A stretch of 64,000 nucleotides of DNA, taken from an uncultured Desulfobacteraceae bacterium. Lineage in GTDB: Bacteria > Desulfobacterota > Desulfobacteria > Desulfobacterales > Desulfatirhabdiaceae. The notes under the pieces are model-generated. The model made no database searches, had not been told where the DNA came from, and saw only the letters and a program-made list of their open reading frames with translations. Below are positions 7,711-17,615 of the stretch, one piece after another. The DNA is taken from contig CAJBLH010000121.1 in the NCBI GenBank assembly GCA_903953895.1, forward strand, positions 1-64,000, written 5' to 3'. A program made the translations under genes and the position numbers. Each line of letters opens with the position of its first letter. The stretch's first letter is position 1.

Positions 7711-8868
7711 TCAGGTGGATAAAACGGAGATCAGAACTTCGATATAAAAACGGGCGTGGCTGATGGGTGCGGCCATGTTGGCCCGGTGATTGGCCAGAAA
7801 TCCGCTGTAATCGCTGTCTGTTATAAATAACCATGGCTCGATTTCCGTGGCCCTTTTGCAGGAGGCAATCGCATGATGAAGAATTTCCATGCCATGCCGG
7901 GTTTCCAGCGTGGGTTGAAAGTCTTCCATGACTGCTTCCAGAATTGTTTCCAGGGCGCTGGCCACCCCTTTTGCGTAATAGAAATAATCATCGACTCGGG
8001 ACCATCTGACCGGTTCGCCGTTTGATTCCTTGGTTTTAATCAGGTTCTCATCGCAGCTTCCCAGAAGATTGTCATATGAAGTAAGCAGCGGCAGAAGGGT
8101 ATCTGCACGGGAATAAAAAACAGCAGCGCCGTTTTCGAGGTTGTTTCTGTAGGCTGCAATTTCATCCAGTGCATCCTCGTAGCGGGATTCAGGTGAAGGA
8201 AACCAGTAGCGATCCGGTTTGGTCATCAGCCAGTCCATGGCGCGTTCCAGATTCTTGTTCAGGGATTCCACGCTGCCGGTCCGTGAGAGACGTTCCGTTA
8301 GGGTAACGGTGGTCCTGCGGGTGACTTCCAGAACACCAAGCTGAAAACTGTTGACATTATCAGTAAAATTTAAAATGTCATTGGGCCGCCATCCCCAGAA
8401 ACGATCATTCAATTCATAGGAAAGGGGTTGGATGGTGGCCGTAACGAATGCGACACCCGGGATTTTCTTTTTGGATGAATTCAGGGTGTGGGAGATTGCT
8501 GCAGATGAGGGTGCAGCGGATTTTTCACCGCCGGTCGAGTGATCGGAAGGTTTTGCAGAAGTTGCACCATGAACCGATTTACCTGAATCAGCTTGCTGAG
8601 CGTCCGGTTGAGGATTCGATTCTTTTCCGATGGGCGCCGGTTCCGTGGAATCAGCTTTCAGAAGTTTTCCGGGCAGTTCGGCTTCTGAAGGTTGCAACTT
8701 CTGGGCAGAAGGAATATGAACGGCCGGTGATTGTTTCGCAGCGATAGTCGTGGTCGATTCAGACTTGCCGAGAAGCCCCAGCACGGTGCCTATCAGCCAT
8801 AAAACTGCAGCCGCCGACAGCAGGCCGATAATGATCCGCTGAGTGGCAAATTTTTTAAATTCTGTCAT
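7711..8868 (-). CDS. DUF2333 family membrane-anchored protein
   Basis: 385 residues. The start at 8868 is preferred over an in-frame ATG at 8883 because AAAGGAGAA lies just before it. A membrane anchor (about 12-33) is followed by a low-complexity Ser/Pro/Lys-rich linker to about 135. The conserved region then opens with LNDRFWGWRPNDILNFTDN and continues FQLGVLEVTRRTTVTL, typical of DUF2333. The domain is probably periplasmic and has no known activity. It follows selB, overlapping or nearly touching it, but no link to selenocysteine is known. Confidence 0.75.
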   Translation of the reverse strand: MTEFKKFATQRIIIGLLSAAAVLWLIGTVLGLLGKSESTTTIAAKQSPAVHIPSAQKLQPSEAELPGKLLKADSTEPAPIGKESNPQPDAQQADSGKSVHGATSAKPSDHSTGGEKSAAPSSAAISHTLNSSKKKIPGVAFVTATIQPLSYELNDRFWGWRPNDILNFTDNVNSFQLGVLEVTRRTTVTLTERLSRTGSVESLNKNLERAMDWLMTKPDRYWFPSPESRYEDALDEIAAYRNNLENGAAVFYSRADTLLPLLTSYDNLLGSCDENLIKTKESNGEPVRWSRVDDYFYYAKGVASALETILEAVMEDFQPTLETRHGMEILHHAIASCKRATEIEPWLFITDSDYSGFLANHRANMAAPISHARFYIEVLISVLST

Positions 8869-8879
8869 AATTTCTCCTT

Positions 8880-10790
8880 TCATCCATTTCTGAGTTTTCG
8901 AATATCTCCAACACGAATGGTTACATTTCTGGCATCGAAATATTCGATGATCGGTATCACGAATTTGCGGGAAGCGCCGGTCATATCCTTGAACTGGGGT
9001 GTTGTGATTTCACCGTGGACATTCAGAAACTCGACCAGCTTTTTCTTGATCATCGTAATGGCTTCCTGGTGAAAATAAAGATCGTCTTTGATGCGAACGA
9101 TCAAACCTTCGTCAACCAGAACATGAAGGACTTGTTTCGATTGTGTTTCATCCAGACATTGCGTTTTGCAGAACTCCTTGAAATAGGGAGGCGTAAGGCC
9201 GTTCTGCTGATAGGCATCCAGAATTTTTTGGCGGATATCCGTCTGATCCTGACCGAGGGAGACGGTATGGGCAGCCAGGCGGATCATGTTTTCTTCCTGA
9301 ACCACCTGCCCGGTTTTGGCCATCTGTTGAATCATCAGCGTAAACAGCTTGGAACTGATCTGAGGCGGCAATCTGGATTTCAATTCTTCTTTGGGCATAC
9401 CGGGTTTCAGTGGGTTGGTTTTATGAAAAGCTTTCAGGAGACTGCCGGCCTCGGCAAATAATTGTTCGAAACAGATGCGATGAATGTAGACACGCTGTTC
9501 TCTGTCAATTATCAGAAGCACCTTGTCCGAGAGCAGGCGCTGAATGGAAGCATCCAGTTTTTTATCCGACGTATTGGTCATGATGCGAAGATCGGAAAAA
9601 CTGATGCCCTGGTAGCCGGCTTCCTGCGCATGATGGGTGAGTACCTCTTCGGGAGAAAGATCGACCAGTTTCTGGATGCCCGTAAAGACTTCGGGCTTGA
9701 AGCGTTTATGCTTTTGCGGAATGGGGTTGAGGATGCTGCCGCCGCCGATGGTCCGGATCGGCGAGTAGCTCCGGATGACAAATCGGTCGTCTTTTACCAC
9801 GGCAACCGGGGCGTCGAGTCGGAGCTGGGCCGCCGTGGTGCTGCCCGGAGAAAGTTCTTCACTGTCAAGCAGGATCAGATTTCCCAAAACCTCGCTGGTT
9901 CCGGTATGAAATCGGATACGCGTTCTATTCTTGACTGGTTTTTTATTGCTTTTTAAATAATGAAGTCCGATATCCACCATAAAACTGGATGTCAGGGCAT
10001 TTGGGCTGGACAGGACGTCTCCGCGGTTGATGGAGGCTTTTTCGAGTCCCTGAAAATTGATGGCGGTTCGCATTCCCGAGACCGCCTGTTCCACACCGGC
10101 ATTGTGTACCTGAATTCCCCGGACTTTGGATGTGACACCAGAGGGGTAAATCATGACCGAATCGCCCACATGAATCATTCCGGATATCAGCGTGCCGGTA
10201 ATGACGGTTCCAAATCCCTTCATGGTGAAAACCCTGTCTACGGGAAGCCGGAATAAATTGGTGGTCGATCGGTCGGGTATCGAAGCACTCAGCGTTTCAA
10301 GCGCCTGTATCAGACCAGGGATGCCTTGACCGGTTATGGAGGAAACCGGCAAAATGGGGAAGTTCTCCAGAAAGGAGCCCGTGGTGAAGGATCGGACATC
10401 TTCGGTGACCAGTTCCAGCCATTCCTCATCCACCATATCGCTTTTGGTCAAAACCACCAGCCCGTGCCGAATATTCAGGAGCGTGCAGATTTCCATGTGT
10501 TCGCGGGTCTGGGGCATAATGCCTTCATCTGCGGCAATCACCATGACAACCATATCGATGCCGGTGGCCCCGGCTACCATGGTTTTGACAAATTTCTCAT
10601 GTCCGGGAACATCCACGATACCCAGATGCTGTCCATTGGGAAGATCCATGGAAGCAAATCCGAGCTCAATCGTAATGCCCCGGAGTTGTTCTTCTTTCAA
10701 TCTGTCGGTGTTGATGCCGGTCAATGCCTTGATAAGGCTGGTTTTACCGTGATCGATATGCCCTGCTGTTCCAAGAATGATCTGTTTCAA
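8880..10790 (-). CDS. selB: Selenocysteine-specific elongation factor SelB
   Basis: 636 residues. The GTPase domain begins [18 protein letters not shown] (G1 loop 7-18), with the DVPGHEKF box and TKSD. Two EF-Tu-like beta barrels follow, then the C-terminal winged-helix repeats (about 390-636) that bind the SECIS hairpin in mRNA. SelB brings Sec-tRNA to UGA codons, so this organism makes selenoproteins. selA, selC and selD are not in the window. No gene here clearly carries an in-frame UGA, so SelB's clients lie elsewhere. Confidence 0.95.
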   Translation of the reverse strand: MKQIILGTAGHIDHGKTSLIKALTGINTDRLKEEQLRGITIELGFASMDLPNGQHLGIVDVPGHEKFVKTMVAGATGIDMVVMVIAADEGIMPQTREHMEICTLLNIRHGLVVLTKSDMVDEEWLELVTEDVRSFTTGSFLENFPILPVSSITGQGIPGLIQALETLSASIPDRSTTNLFRLPVDRVFTMKGFGTVITGTLISGMIHVGDSVMIYPSGVTSKVRGIQVHNAGVEQAVSGMRTAINFQGLEKASINRGDVLSSPNALTSSFMVDIGLHYLKSNKKPVKNRTRIRFHTGTSEVLGNLILLDSEELSPGSTTAAQLRLDAPVAVVKDDRFVIRSYSPIRTIGGGSILNPIPQKHKRFKPEVFTGIQKLVDLSPEEVLTHHAQEAGYQGISFSDLRIMTNTSDKKLDASIQRLLSDKVLLIIDREQRVYIHRICFEQLFAEAGSLLKAFHKTNPLKPGMPKEELKSRLPPQISSKLFTLMIQQMAKTGQVVQEENMIRLAAHTVSLGQDQTDIRQKILDAYQQNGLTPPYFKEFCKTQCLDETQSKQVLHVLVDEGLIVRIKDDLYFHQEAITMIKKKLVEFLNVHGEITTPQFKDMTGASRKFVIPIIEYFDARNVTIRVGDIRKLRNG

Positions 10791-10829
10791 TGATGCCTGA
10801 CTCCTTCATCATGATAGTCGGCGAATACG

Positions 10830-10994
10830 TTATTTTTTGGTTCTGAAATAGGCGAGCAGGTAGGCCATGCCAACAAGAAAACCCCACAGGCATACTGTAT
10901 GACTCATCGGGGATCGGGGATAGAACAATCGCATGAGAATAACTGCAAAAGCCGCTCCCAGAATGGTTCTTAAAATAAAAATATAAAAACGCAT
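10830..10994 (-). CDS. Small two-helix membrane protein
   Basis: 54 residues (starting MRFYIFILRTILG), with AAAGGCGACAG before the ATG. Two hydrophobic helices are visible: about 3-20, and 31-48 closing in LVGMAYLLAYF, with a basic C-terminus. The family is not recognised. It lies upstream of selB in the same direction, with a 39-base gap, so it may share its transcript. The coding call rests on the ribosome binding site, the helix pattern and the lack of any overlapping gene. Confidence 0.5.
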   Translation of the reverse strand: MRFYIFILRTILGAAFAVILMRLFYPRSPMSHTVCLWGFLVGMAYLLAYFRTKK

Positions 10995-11148
10995 CACCCT
11001 GTCGCCTTTCATTGTTGACGATTGCATATTCATCTATCATTATAATCTATAGTAGAAGGCAATTTGGGTCAATAGATGATTGTATGCGTGAAATCATGAG
11101 TCAGCTTTGCTTTCCAAAGGAAATCGCCGTGGCAGAAAGTCATGGTCA

Positions 11149-11604
11149 ATGAGGCGTCTATTTTTCATGATGACATTTCTTTTGACACACTATGGTTATA
11201 GTTCATTGTTTATATTGAGTTTTATGGCATCTACCGTTGTTCCCATCGGTTCGGAATGGCTGCTGATCTCTATGGCCATGAAAGGATTTGACCCGGTGCT
11301 GATCGTATCCACGGCAACGGCGGGCAATACGCTCGGTGCTTGCACCACCTACGGTGTCGGGATTTACGGCAGCACATGGATGATTCAGAAGCTGTTCAGG
11401 ATGGACGAAAGGGCGCAGAAACGCGCAGAAAAGTTTTATGCCCGGTATGGCATCTGGTCGTTGCTGTTTTCATGGCTGCCCATTATCGGGGATCCGATCT
11501 GTTTTGCTGGTGGCTTGCTTCGAATCCATTTCGGATCGTTCGTGCTGCTGGTATTGGCCGGAAAATTGTTCCGTTACGCACTCCTGACGATACTGGTGTT
11601 ATGA
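11149..11604 (+). CDS. YqaA family (DedA/SNARE-associated-like) membrane protein
   Basis: About 151 residues with four or so membrane helices. The motif MASTVVPIGSEWLL, with a Pro in the re-entrant loop, and the later YGIWSLLFSWLPIIGDPICFAGG match YqaA, a small relative of the DedA family of membrane proteins. DedA relatives are linked to lipid carrier or phospholipid flipping, but YqaA itself is uncharacterised. The start is uncertain: 11107, 11149 and 11167 are all possible and none has a strong ribosome binding site. Confidence 0.75.
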   Translation: MRRLFFMMTFLLTHYGYSSLFILSFMASTVVPIGSEWLLISMAMKGFDPVLIVSTATAGNTLGACTTYGVGIYGSTWMIQKLFRMDERAQKRAEKFYARYGIWSLLFSWLPIIGDPICFAGGLLRIHFGSFVLLVLAGKLFRYALLTILVL

Positions 11605-11767
11605 TGTCCGTTGATTTACCGAGGAAATAAAGTTATCAGTGGGCAGCTATCAGTATGCAGTTCAAATGGATGAGGGAATTATGCTGTCGGAGGACAGCGG
11701 CGGTCTGCCGGTAAGCATGACGTGTCATATCGAAAGAAGTACGACAATTGTAGAAATGAGATAACCC

Positions 11768-13120
11768 ATGAAAAAGGTATTGATCGTTGACGATGAAAAA
11801 TCCCTGCTGCTCAGTATCAGGGCCGGTTTTGAGGCATACAAGGATCGTTTTCAACTGGTTACGGCCGAAGATGGGAAAAAAGCTGTAAAAGTTCTCGAGT
11901 CGACTACGATCGATCTGGTGGTTACGGATATTCGAATGCCGGAAATGGACGGGTTTGAGCTTCTGGTTTACATGAATACCCGTTTCCCACTGGTTCCCGT
12001 TCTTGTCATGAGCGCATATGGCACCCGGGAAATCCAGGGGAGATTTGAATCCATCGGGATTATCGGCTTTTTGGATAAACCGGTTGATTTCGATGATCTG
12101 GTCAAAGGCATCGAGGAAGGTTTAAAACAGACATCCCAGGTAGGAACCATGACCGGTTTTTCCGTGGGAAGTTTTCTTCAGCTCATCGAAATGGAAGAAA
12201 AAACATGTCTTCTTGAAGTGAGCGCCAGAGGAAAAAAAGGTCTTTTCTACTTTGATCGCGGTGTGTTGTTCGATGCGGTCAGCGGCAGACTGATCGGAGA
12301 AGAAGCAGCCATCGAGATGATCATGTGGAATCAGGTTTCGCTTTCATTCAAAAGCCTTCCGGATAAAAAAATCATGAGACGGATCAATTCCGAGTTGATG
12401 CCCATCATGATGGAAGCGTCGAGACGAAAAGATGAAAAACTTCACGAAAATGAATTGGGCGCTTTTGATGAAGCTTTAGGGGAAGAACTCAATTTTCTGG
12501 AGGGTGAACTCGTTTCGCTGAAAACAGATGATAACCTATTGGCCATGTCTGAACCCCAGAAGATCAATGAACCGGAATGGTTGACACCCGAATGTCCGGG
12601 CCCGAGCCTGTTGCTGTCCACTCACTCCGAAGATATCTTTGGGTCACTGCTGCCGGAGATGGATCAACACAGCATCGGAAAACAACCTGCGAAACGGATT
12701 CAAGTCATTGAATCATTGCTGCCGGATACGCCATATCGCATCTCCGGCAATCCGTCTGCAAAGCAGTTCACCGACCTGTTCAAAAAAATGGCTGCAGAAA
12801 TGCATGGCGGGATGATGATCAGCCTGATGGATATCGATGGCATTCCGATTGCCGAACACAATCCGGCGCAAATCCCATCGGATGTTTTTGCTGCCAAATT
12901 TGCCATGATTATCGGAACCATCGAAAAAACCCTGAAGGAATTCGAAGGGGTGGGAGATCTGAAAGAAACAATTTTCCAGGCCAGCGATGCCTGGATAGTC
13001 TGCCGTCTTGTGACGCCCGGATTTTACCTTGGGCTGATGGTCAATCAAGAGTCAACGCTGGGAAATATCCGGCTGGTATTAGGCAAATACGTTGATAAAA
13101 TCCGCCAGATGCTGCCATAA
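11768..13120 (+). CDS. Response regulator with PATAN (DUF4388) and roadblock/LC7 domains
   Basis: 450 residues. Residues 1-120 are a receiver domain: Asp8/Asp9, phospho-acceptor Asp54 in VVTDIRMPEMDG, and Lys104 in LDKPVD. Residues about 130-215 form a PATAN/DUF4388 domain (GSFLQLIEMEEKTCLLEV, GLFYFDRGVLFDA). After a charged linker, 330-445 looks like a roadblock/LC7 domain (MISLMDIDGIPIAEH). Roadblock proteins regulate small GTPases of the MglA type in delta-like bacteria. There is no DNA-binding domain, so the output is by protein contact. The histidine kinase 60-80 bases downstream is the likely partner. Confidence 0.8.
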   Translation: MKKVLIVDDEKSLLLSIRAGFEAYKDRFQLVTAEDGKKAVKVLESTTIDLVVTDIRMPEMDGFELLVYMNTRFPLVPVLVMSAYGTREIQGRFESIGIIGFLDKPVDFDDLVKGIEEGLKQTSQVGTMTGFSVGSFLQLIEMEEKTCLLEVSARGKKGLFYFDRGVLFDAVSGRLIGEEAAIEMIMWNQVSLSFKSLPDKKIMRRINSELMPIMMEASRRKDEKLHENELGAFDEALGEELNFLEGELVSLKTDDNLLAMSEPQKINEPEWLTPECPGPSLLLSTHSEDIFGSLLPEMDQHSIGKQPAKRIQVIESLLPDTPYRISGNPSAKQFTDLFKKMAAEMHGGMMISLMDIDGIPIAEHNPAQIPSDVFAAKFAMIIGTIEKTLKEFEGVGDLKETIFQASDAWIVCRLVTPGFYLGLMVNQESTLGNIRLVLGKYVDKIRQMLP

Positions 13121-13197
13121 ACTTTCATGAAATTTTACCCTAAGAATAGTTTAAACCACTGAAATGAATCAAGACCGTTTTGAATATCAACCATTCG

Positions 13198-13908
13198 ATG
13201 GAAAAGATAATGGAATTGCCTGTCAGGACGAATACAGTACAACTGATTGAGGATTTGGAACAAATCTTTTCCATCCTGCGTCATGAATTTGGAAATACGG
13301 TCAATTCGCTGAAAATGACGCTGGATGTTCTGGTCAGAAACTATGATACGTTCGATGATCCAGCCAAATTGGAATTTTTACACCGCGCAATGGTACTGGT
13401 TGCCCGTCAGCATAAATTTCTGGACGCCATGCGTTCTTACGCACGGGCAGCGGTTGGTGAAATTGAAGAAATTCCCCTTATTTTTTTTTGGAGTGACTGC
13501 GTTTCCCTTGCCAGAGCGAAAATTGCAGGCAAGCAGATTGGCCTCAAACAGCAGATACATGCCGAGCCATATAATATTTTGGCCAATTCATCCGCCATTC
13601 ATCAAGTCATCGGCCACCTGATGGACAATGCGATCGATGCGGTGTCGGATGTTGAATCTCCGGAAATTGAATTACTGGCATTTACCCGTATCGGCTATTG
13701 TGTGGTACAGATACTGGATAACGGACCGGGGATATCCGAAGAAATCCGGTCCAAATTGTTTACGCCGTTTTTTACCACCCGGGAAGGGCATTCCGGATTG
13801 GGGCTGGCGATATCTCGAAAAATGCTCAGTCAGATGGATGGTCGTGTGGAACTGAACAACCGAAGCCCAAGGGGAACAGCGGCCAACATGTGGCTGAAGA
13901 TCGGCTGA
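13198..13908 (+). CDS. Cytoplasmic sensor histidine kinase
   Basis: About 236 residues. The phospho-acceptor His (near residue 29) lies in ILRHEFGNTVNSLK. The ATP-binding domain has an N box, GHLMDNAIDAV, a G1 box, ILDNGPGI, an F box, LFTPFFTT, and a G2 box, GHSGLGLAISRKML. No membrane segment or sensory domain is present, so it must sense through a partner. It sits directly after the receiver-PATAN-roadblock gene. The start is uncertain: TTG at 13180, ATG at 13198 and ATG at 13210 (with GGAAAAG before it) are all in frame. Confidence 0.85.
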   Translation: MEKIMELPVRTNTVQLIEDLEQIFSILRHEFGNTVNSLKMTLDVLVRNYDTFDDPAKLEFLHRAMVLVARQHKFLDAMRSYARAAVGEIEEIPLIFFWSDCVSLARAKIAGKQIGLKQQIHAEPYNILANSSAIHQVIGHLMDNAIDAVSDVESPEIELLAFTRIGYCVVQILDNGPGISEEIRSKLFTPFFTTREGHSGLGLAISRKMLSQMDGRVELNNRSPRGTAANMWLKIG

Positions 13909-13918
13909 ACAGCGGGTG

Positions 13919-14824
13919 TTACCCGCCATCCGGCAGTTCCGTGTTTTGTAACAAGGCATCCAATATCTGCGGGATATATCGGTCTGCCTTGCCGATATGA
14001 AACCTGCAGGCGCCGGCGGCTCTGTGACCACCGCCTTCGAATTCTGAAAGCAACTGCCCCACATTGACCTTGCAGGTCCGATTGAAAATGCTGTGACCCA
14101 CGCTGATCATGACCATGTCGGGCTGGATGGTATCGAGACGTATCTTTACCTGAACCGAACACTCCGGAAACAGGGAATAAACCAGGAACCGGTTGCCAGC
14201 AGGCGGTGGTGTTATGGAACGAAAATCTGTTACCACCACATGGCCCTGACAGTGGGTGTAGTCTATCAGGTGGGTTCGATAGGCGATATTTTCCCGGACA
14301 ACCGCCAGGCAGCGTATTTTTACCGTGTCATCTTCCATGACAGCATCAATCGGCAGATATCTGAGCAGCGCAACCAGATGGTTCCAGTAAGGTTCATCGG
14401 CTTTGTTCTGACTGCTGATGGTCATGGAAAGCAGGATATAGGGGTCGTGTTCCGGATTCAGGACTTCCTCCTGCGTTAGGTCTGCGGAATCGATTTTGTC
14501 TGCGGCCTGAACCAGTTCTGTATAATCCCGGTGAAACTTGCCGCGATAATAGTCGAAAATGACTCCGGCTGCCGATGGGGCCATTCGGAACGCGCCTGCG
14601 AAAGCCTGATCGCCCTGATTGGTGAAATGATGATCAAACCACAGGGCGCAATTTTGAGCGTAGGGGAGGTTGGCGATGATATCGCCTTCACGAATATCCA
14701 CCAGCCCTTTTTGTATTTCGCTTGGCTCTGCCCACATAACCGGCGCCTGGATGTCCAGGGCGTCATAAAGCAGTACGGCGCAGACCACACTGTCGAAATC
14801 GGATCGGGTTACGATTCGCATCAT
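13919..14824 (-). CDS. DHH family phosphoesterase
   Basis: 301 residues. The DHH-defining motif is seen in WFDHHFTNQ. Motif I reads VTRSDFDSVVCAVLL, and the C-terminal DHHA1-type motif EFEGGGHRAAGACRF closes the protein. DHH enzymes hydrolyse phosphodiesters such as nanoRNA, cyclic dinucleotides or polyphosphate. Members like this are often labelled exopolyphosphatase-related without proof. The ATG overlaps the stop of the RsbW-like kinase as ATGA, so it is the third gene of a STAS / kinase / DHH operon. A link to nucleotide second messengers is possible but unproven. Confidence 0.8.
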   Translation of the reverse strand: MMRIVTRSDFDSVVCAVLLYDALDIQAPVMWAEPSEIQKGLVDIREGDIIANLPYAQNCALWFDHHFTNQGDQAFAGAFRMAPSAAGVIFDYYRGKFHRDYTELVQAADKIDSADLTQEEVLNPEHDPYILLSMTISSQNKADEPYWNHLVALLRYLPIDAVMEDDTVKIRCLAVVRENIAYRTHLIDYTHCQGHVVVTDFRSITPPPAGNRFLVYSLFPECSVQVKIRLDTIQPDMVMISVGHSIFNRTCKVNVGQLLSEFEGGGHRAAGACRFHIGKADRYIPQILDALLQNTELPDGG

Positions 14825-15252
14825 GTCTTTCCGGTTTTTTCGGGTTGAGGCATATGCACGATCAGCCGGAGAACATTCTTTTCGTTATCGCGGTGATAGT
14901 GGACGTCATCCATCAGCTTCCGGATCAGAAAAACGCCCAGCCCGCCGATCTCTCTATCGGAAATGCTCGCAGAAATATCCGGATCTTTCAACGACAGCAT
15001 GTTGAAAGCGATCCCGGTGTCTTCGATATCAATTACAAATTGATTGGACGGGTGCTGCATGCAACTCACCACAATATCCCCTTGAAGGTCCGGGTAGGCA
15101 TAATGGATGATATTGACCAGTGCTTCTTCCGCAGCCAGTTCAATCTCTTTGACACGTTTACCCGAAAAACCGAGCTTTCCGGCTTTGTCTGAAATAAATT
15201 GAATCAGCAATTCCATGTTTTCCATTTTGGCTGGTAGTTTCATGCTTGACAT
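14821..15252 (-). CDS. RsbW-like anti-sigma factor serine kinase
   Basis: 143 residues, GAGGT ahead of the ATG. A single GHKL ATPase domain: N box ELAAEEALVNIIHYAY, then IDIEDTGIAFN and GGLGVFLIRKLMDD. Such kinases bind a sigma factor or target in one state and phosphorylate a STAS antagonist in the other. The STAS gene lies 72 bases upstream in the same operon, forming a partner-switching pair. No sigma factor or PP2C phosphatase gene is adjacent. Confidence 0.88.
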   Translation of the reverse strand: MSSMKLPAKMENMELLIQFISDKAGKLGFSGKRVKEIELAAEEALVNIIHYAYPDLQGDIVVSCMQHPSNQFVIDIEDTGIAFNMLSLKDPDISASISDREIGGLGVFLIRKLMDDVHYHRDNEKNVLRLIVHMPQPEKTGKT

Positions 15253-15324
15253 GGAATACCTCGATATTTCTGTTGAATATTGCAGTTTCCGGCTGTGCCT
15301 GTTATCGGAATGGATGGTGGTGAA

Positions 15325-15660
15325 TCATGCCTTGAGAATTGCCGCATTAACCGTATCATGAATAGGAATGATGGAATTAAAGCCGGAAATCTCAAAAACC
15401 TCGTTTACAGACTCTTCCATGGCTGCAAGGAGGATCTTTCCGTTAATGGCTTTCAGCTTTTTTGCGATAACCAGAATACTTCTAAGGCCGGCGCTGCTGA
15501 TGTATTCCAGGGAGCTTAGATCAACGACAAAGCATTTTTCGCCTTCATCGATCCACGAGTTTACTGTTTTTTCGAATTCGGGAGCGGTTACGGCATCCAT
15601 TCTTCCGCTGACCTTGACAACAAGTGCATTGTTTTCTTTTCCGGATTTGATAATTTCCAT
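15325..15660 (-). CDS. STAS domain anti-sigma factor antagonist
   Basis: 111 residues, one STAS domain. AGGAG lies eight or so bases before the ATG. The phosphorylated serine should be Ser56 in LEYISSAGLRSI; the residue before it, usually Asp, is Ser here. It is first in the STAS / RsbW-like / DHH operon and should be the substrate of the kinase that follows. Confidence 0.88.
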   Translation of the reverse strand: MEIIKSGKENNALVVKVSGRMDAVTAPEFEKTVNSWIDEGEKCFVVDLSSLEYISSAGLRSILVIAKKLKAINGKILLAAMEESVNEVFEISGFNSIIPIHDTVNAAILKA

Positions 15661-15799
15661 TTGAATCTCCTGATTATTTGCAATAAGTTGTATTGCATGA
15701 AAAATATGATAATTTTATTGTTACCTATAATAATCTGGATACGAAAATCAATAAGATAATGATAAAATCGTTCTGAACGATTTGAGAGGCAGTGATTTA

Positions 15800-17458
15800 A
15801 TGACGAATTACGTTCCAACGACACCACCTGTTTCTGTTCGTAAACGCACCCACCTGGTTGCAGACAGAGAAGCCCTGATGCGGATTTTCATTCGTCCGGA
15901 AAGCGATGCCGCACGGATGACGCTTTTAAAATACATGGATCAGATTCTTTTCGGCCTTCATGATTTTTTGACCCGTCATGTCGGTGTCACTCAGGAAATC
16001 AGTTTAAAGGAGTTGTCGGAACGTTTTGTCGGTTCAACAATCGGTAGGCACCCTGAAAAAAAACTGGCAGATGTGATCACCGATCTGATCGAGGATATCG
16101 CCCCCCATGCCGTGAATGTCGCATCCCCCTATTTTGTGGGTCACATGACATCCGCTCTTCCTTTTTTTATGGTTCACCTCAAAACGATTGTTGCGGCGCT
16201 GAATCAGAATGTCATCAAGCTGGAAACATCAAAAGTAGTCTCTGTTATCGAAAAACAAGTGCTGGCCAAGATTCACCGACTGATATTCCAGGAAAGCGAA
16301 GCATTTTACCAGGAACATGTGCAGAATCCGCAAACGTCGTTGGGGTGTTTTATCGAGGATGGAACCCTGGCCAATATCACGGCGCTGTGGGTTGCCCGCA
16401 ATGCTTTACTGACTGCTAAAGATCATTTTGCGGGAATCGAGACCGAAGGGGTTTCGGCGGCTTACCAGGCGCATGGGATTGAACGGCTGGTCGTGCTGGT
16501 ATCCAGATTGGGGCATTATTCTCTTAAAAAAGCCTGTGGCGTTCTGGGGATCGGGAATCGGAACGTAATTCCGATTGAAGTGGATGCGCAAAACCGGATG
16601 GATATGCATTGTCTCAGACAAAACATTGATGAACTGCATGACAGCAGCAAAAAAAACCGAATTCTGGCGATTGTTGGAATTGCCGGCGCCACCGAGACCG
16701 GCTCCGTTGACCCCCTGGGCCGCCTGGCGGCAATATGTGCCGAACACCGCATTCACTTCCATGTGGATGCAGCCTGGGGAGGCCCGACGCTGATGTCTGA
16801 AAAATACCGGCATTTACTTGCCGGCATCGAGCAGGCGGACAGCGTGACCATCGATGGCCATAAGCAGTTCTACATGCCCATGACGTGCGGTATGGTATAT
16901 TTTAAAAATCCAAGCTTACTCGATGCCATTGAATATCATGCCGGATATGTCAATCGGCCGGGGTCCGTGGATTTGGGAAGAAAATCCTTGTCCGGCTCGC
17001 GTGAAGCCAGTTCGCTGATTCTAGACAGCACCCTGAAGATCATGGGAACTCAAGGCTATGCTTTGTTGATCGAGCATGGAATTGAAATCGCCAGGCAGTT
17101 TGCCGTAGAAATCGAAAGCAGGCCGCTGTTTGAGCTTATCACACGGCCTGAACTCAATATCCTTACCTATCGGCTTTTCCCGCCGGAAATCAGATCCCGG
17201 CTTCAACTGGCAGCGACCGAAGAAACGGTTGCCATTTACGATCAGATTAACGCCATCAATCGAAAAGTTCAGCAACTGCAACGCGAAGCTGGCAAGAGTT
17301 TTGTATCCCGAACCACCCTGAGAGTCCATCAATATCCTGGACAGGATACCGTCGTTTTTCGCTGTGTGATCATGAATCCCATGACAACCCTCGATGTGCT
17401 TTGCGAGATTCTGGATGAACAGGAGGCGATCTGGCATCGGATTGCCAATGAAGAATAG
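15800..17458 (+). CDS. panP: PLP-dependent aspartate/glutamate decarboxylase, PanP type
   Basis: 552 residues. It is a group II PLP decarboxylase with the cofactor lysine at about K355 in VTIDGHKQFYMPM and the conserved FHVDAAWGG shortly before. The long N-terminus and SPYFVGHMTSALPFF match PanP, which makes beta-alanine from aspartate for coenzyme A where panD is missing. The exact substrate (aspartate or glutamate) cannot be settled by reading. The start at 15800 follows GAGAGG; an ATG at 15782 is less likely. The acyl-CoA ligase gene follows after 157 bases. Confidence 0.8.
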   Translation: MTNYVPTTPPVSVRKRTHLVADREALMRIFIRPESDAARMTLLKYMDQILFGLHDFLTRHVGVTQEISLKELSERFVGSTIGRHPEKKLADVITDLIEDIAPHAVNVASPYFVGHMTSALPFFMVHLKTIVAALNQNVIKLETSKVVSVIEKQVLAKIHRLIFQESEAFYQEHVQNPQTSLGCFIEDGTLANITALWVARNALLTAKDHFAGIETEGVSAAYQAHGIERLVVLVSRLGHYSLKKACGVLGIGNRNVIPIEVDAQNRMDMHCLRQNIDELHDSSKKNRILAIVGIAGATETGSVDPLGRLAAICAEHRIHFHVDAAWGGPTLMSEKYRHLLAGIEQADSVTIDGHKQFYMPMTCGMVYFKNPSLLDAIEYHAGYVNRPGSVDLGRKSLSGSREASSLILDSTLKIMGTQGYALLIEHGIEIARQFAVEIESRPLFELITRPELNILTYRLFPPEIRSRLQLAATEETVAIYDQINAINRKVQQLQREAGKSFVSRTTLRVHQYPGQDTVVFRCVIMNPMTTLDVLCEILDEQEAIWHRIANEE

Positions 17459-17615
17459 ATCGATTCAGTGTTTGCAAAGCCACCAAATTATATTGTGACA
17501 TCTAAGGGATATATGCTAATGATCCGGCACTGGATGGAAAAAGTTTGATTGAAATGTATGATTTATGAATATTGTTCAGTTGGTTAATTTTATTTTCATC
17601 ATCAAAGGAGGAAAC

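Noticed and set aside
8880-10790. Search for selenoprotein genes (in-frame UGA) near selB
   Set aside because: All recognised genes in the window read through without an internal UGA, and no interrupted family member was found by reading.
13909-13928. GCGGGT / ACCCGC hairpin between the kinase and DHH genes as terminator
   Set aside because: It overlaps the DHH stop codon and has no T run on either strand, so it was not called.
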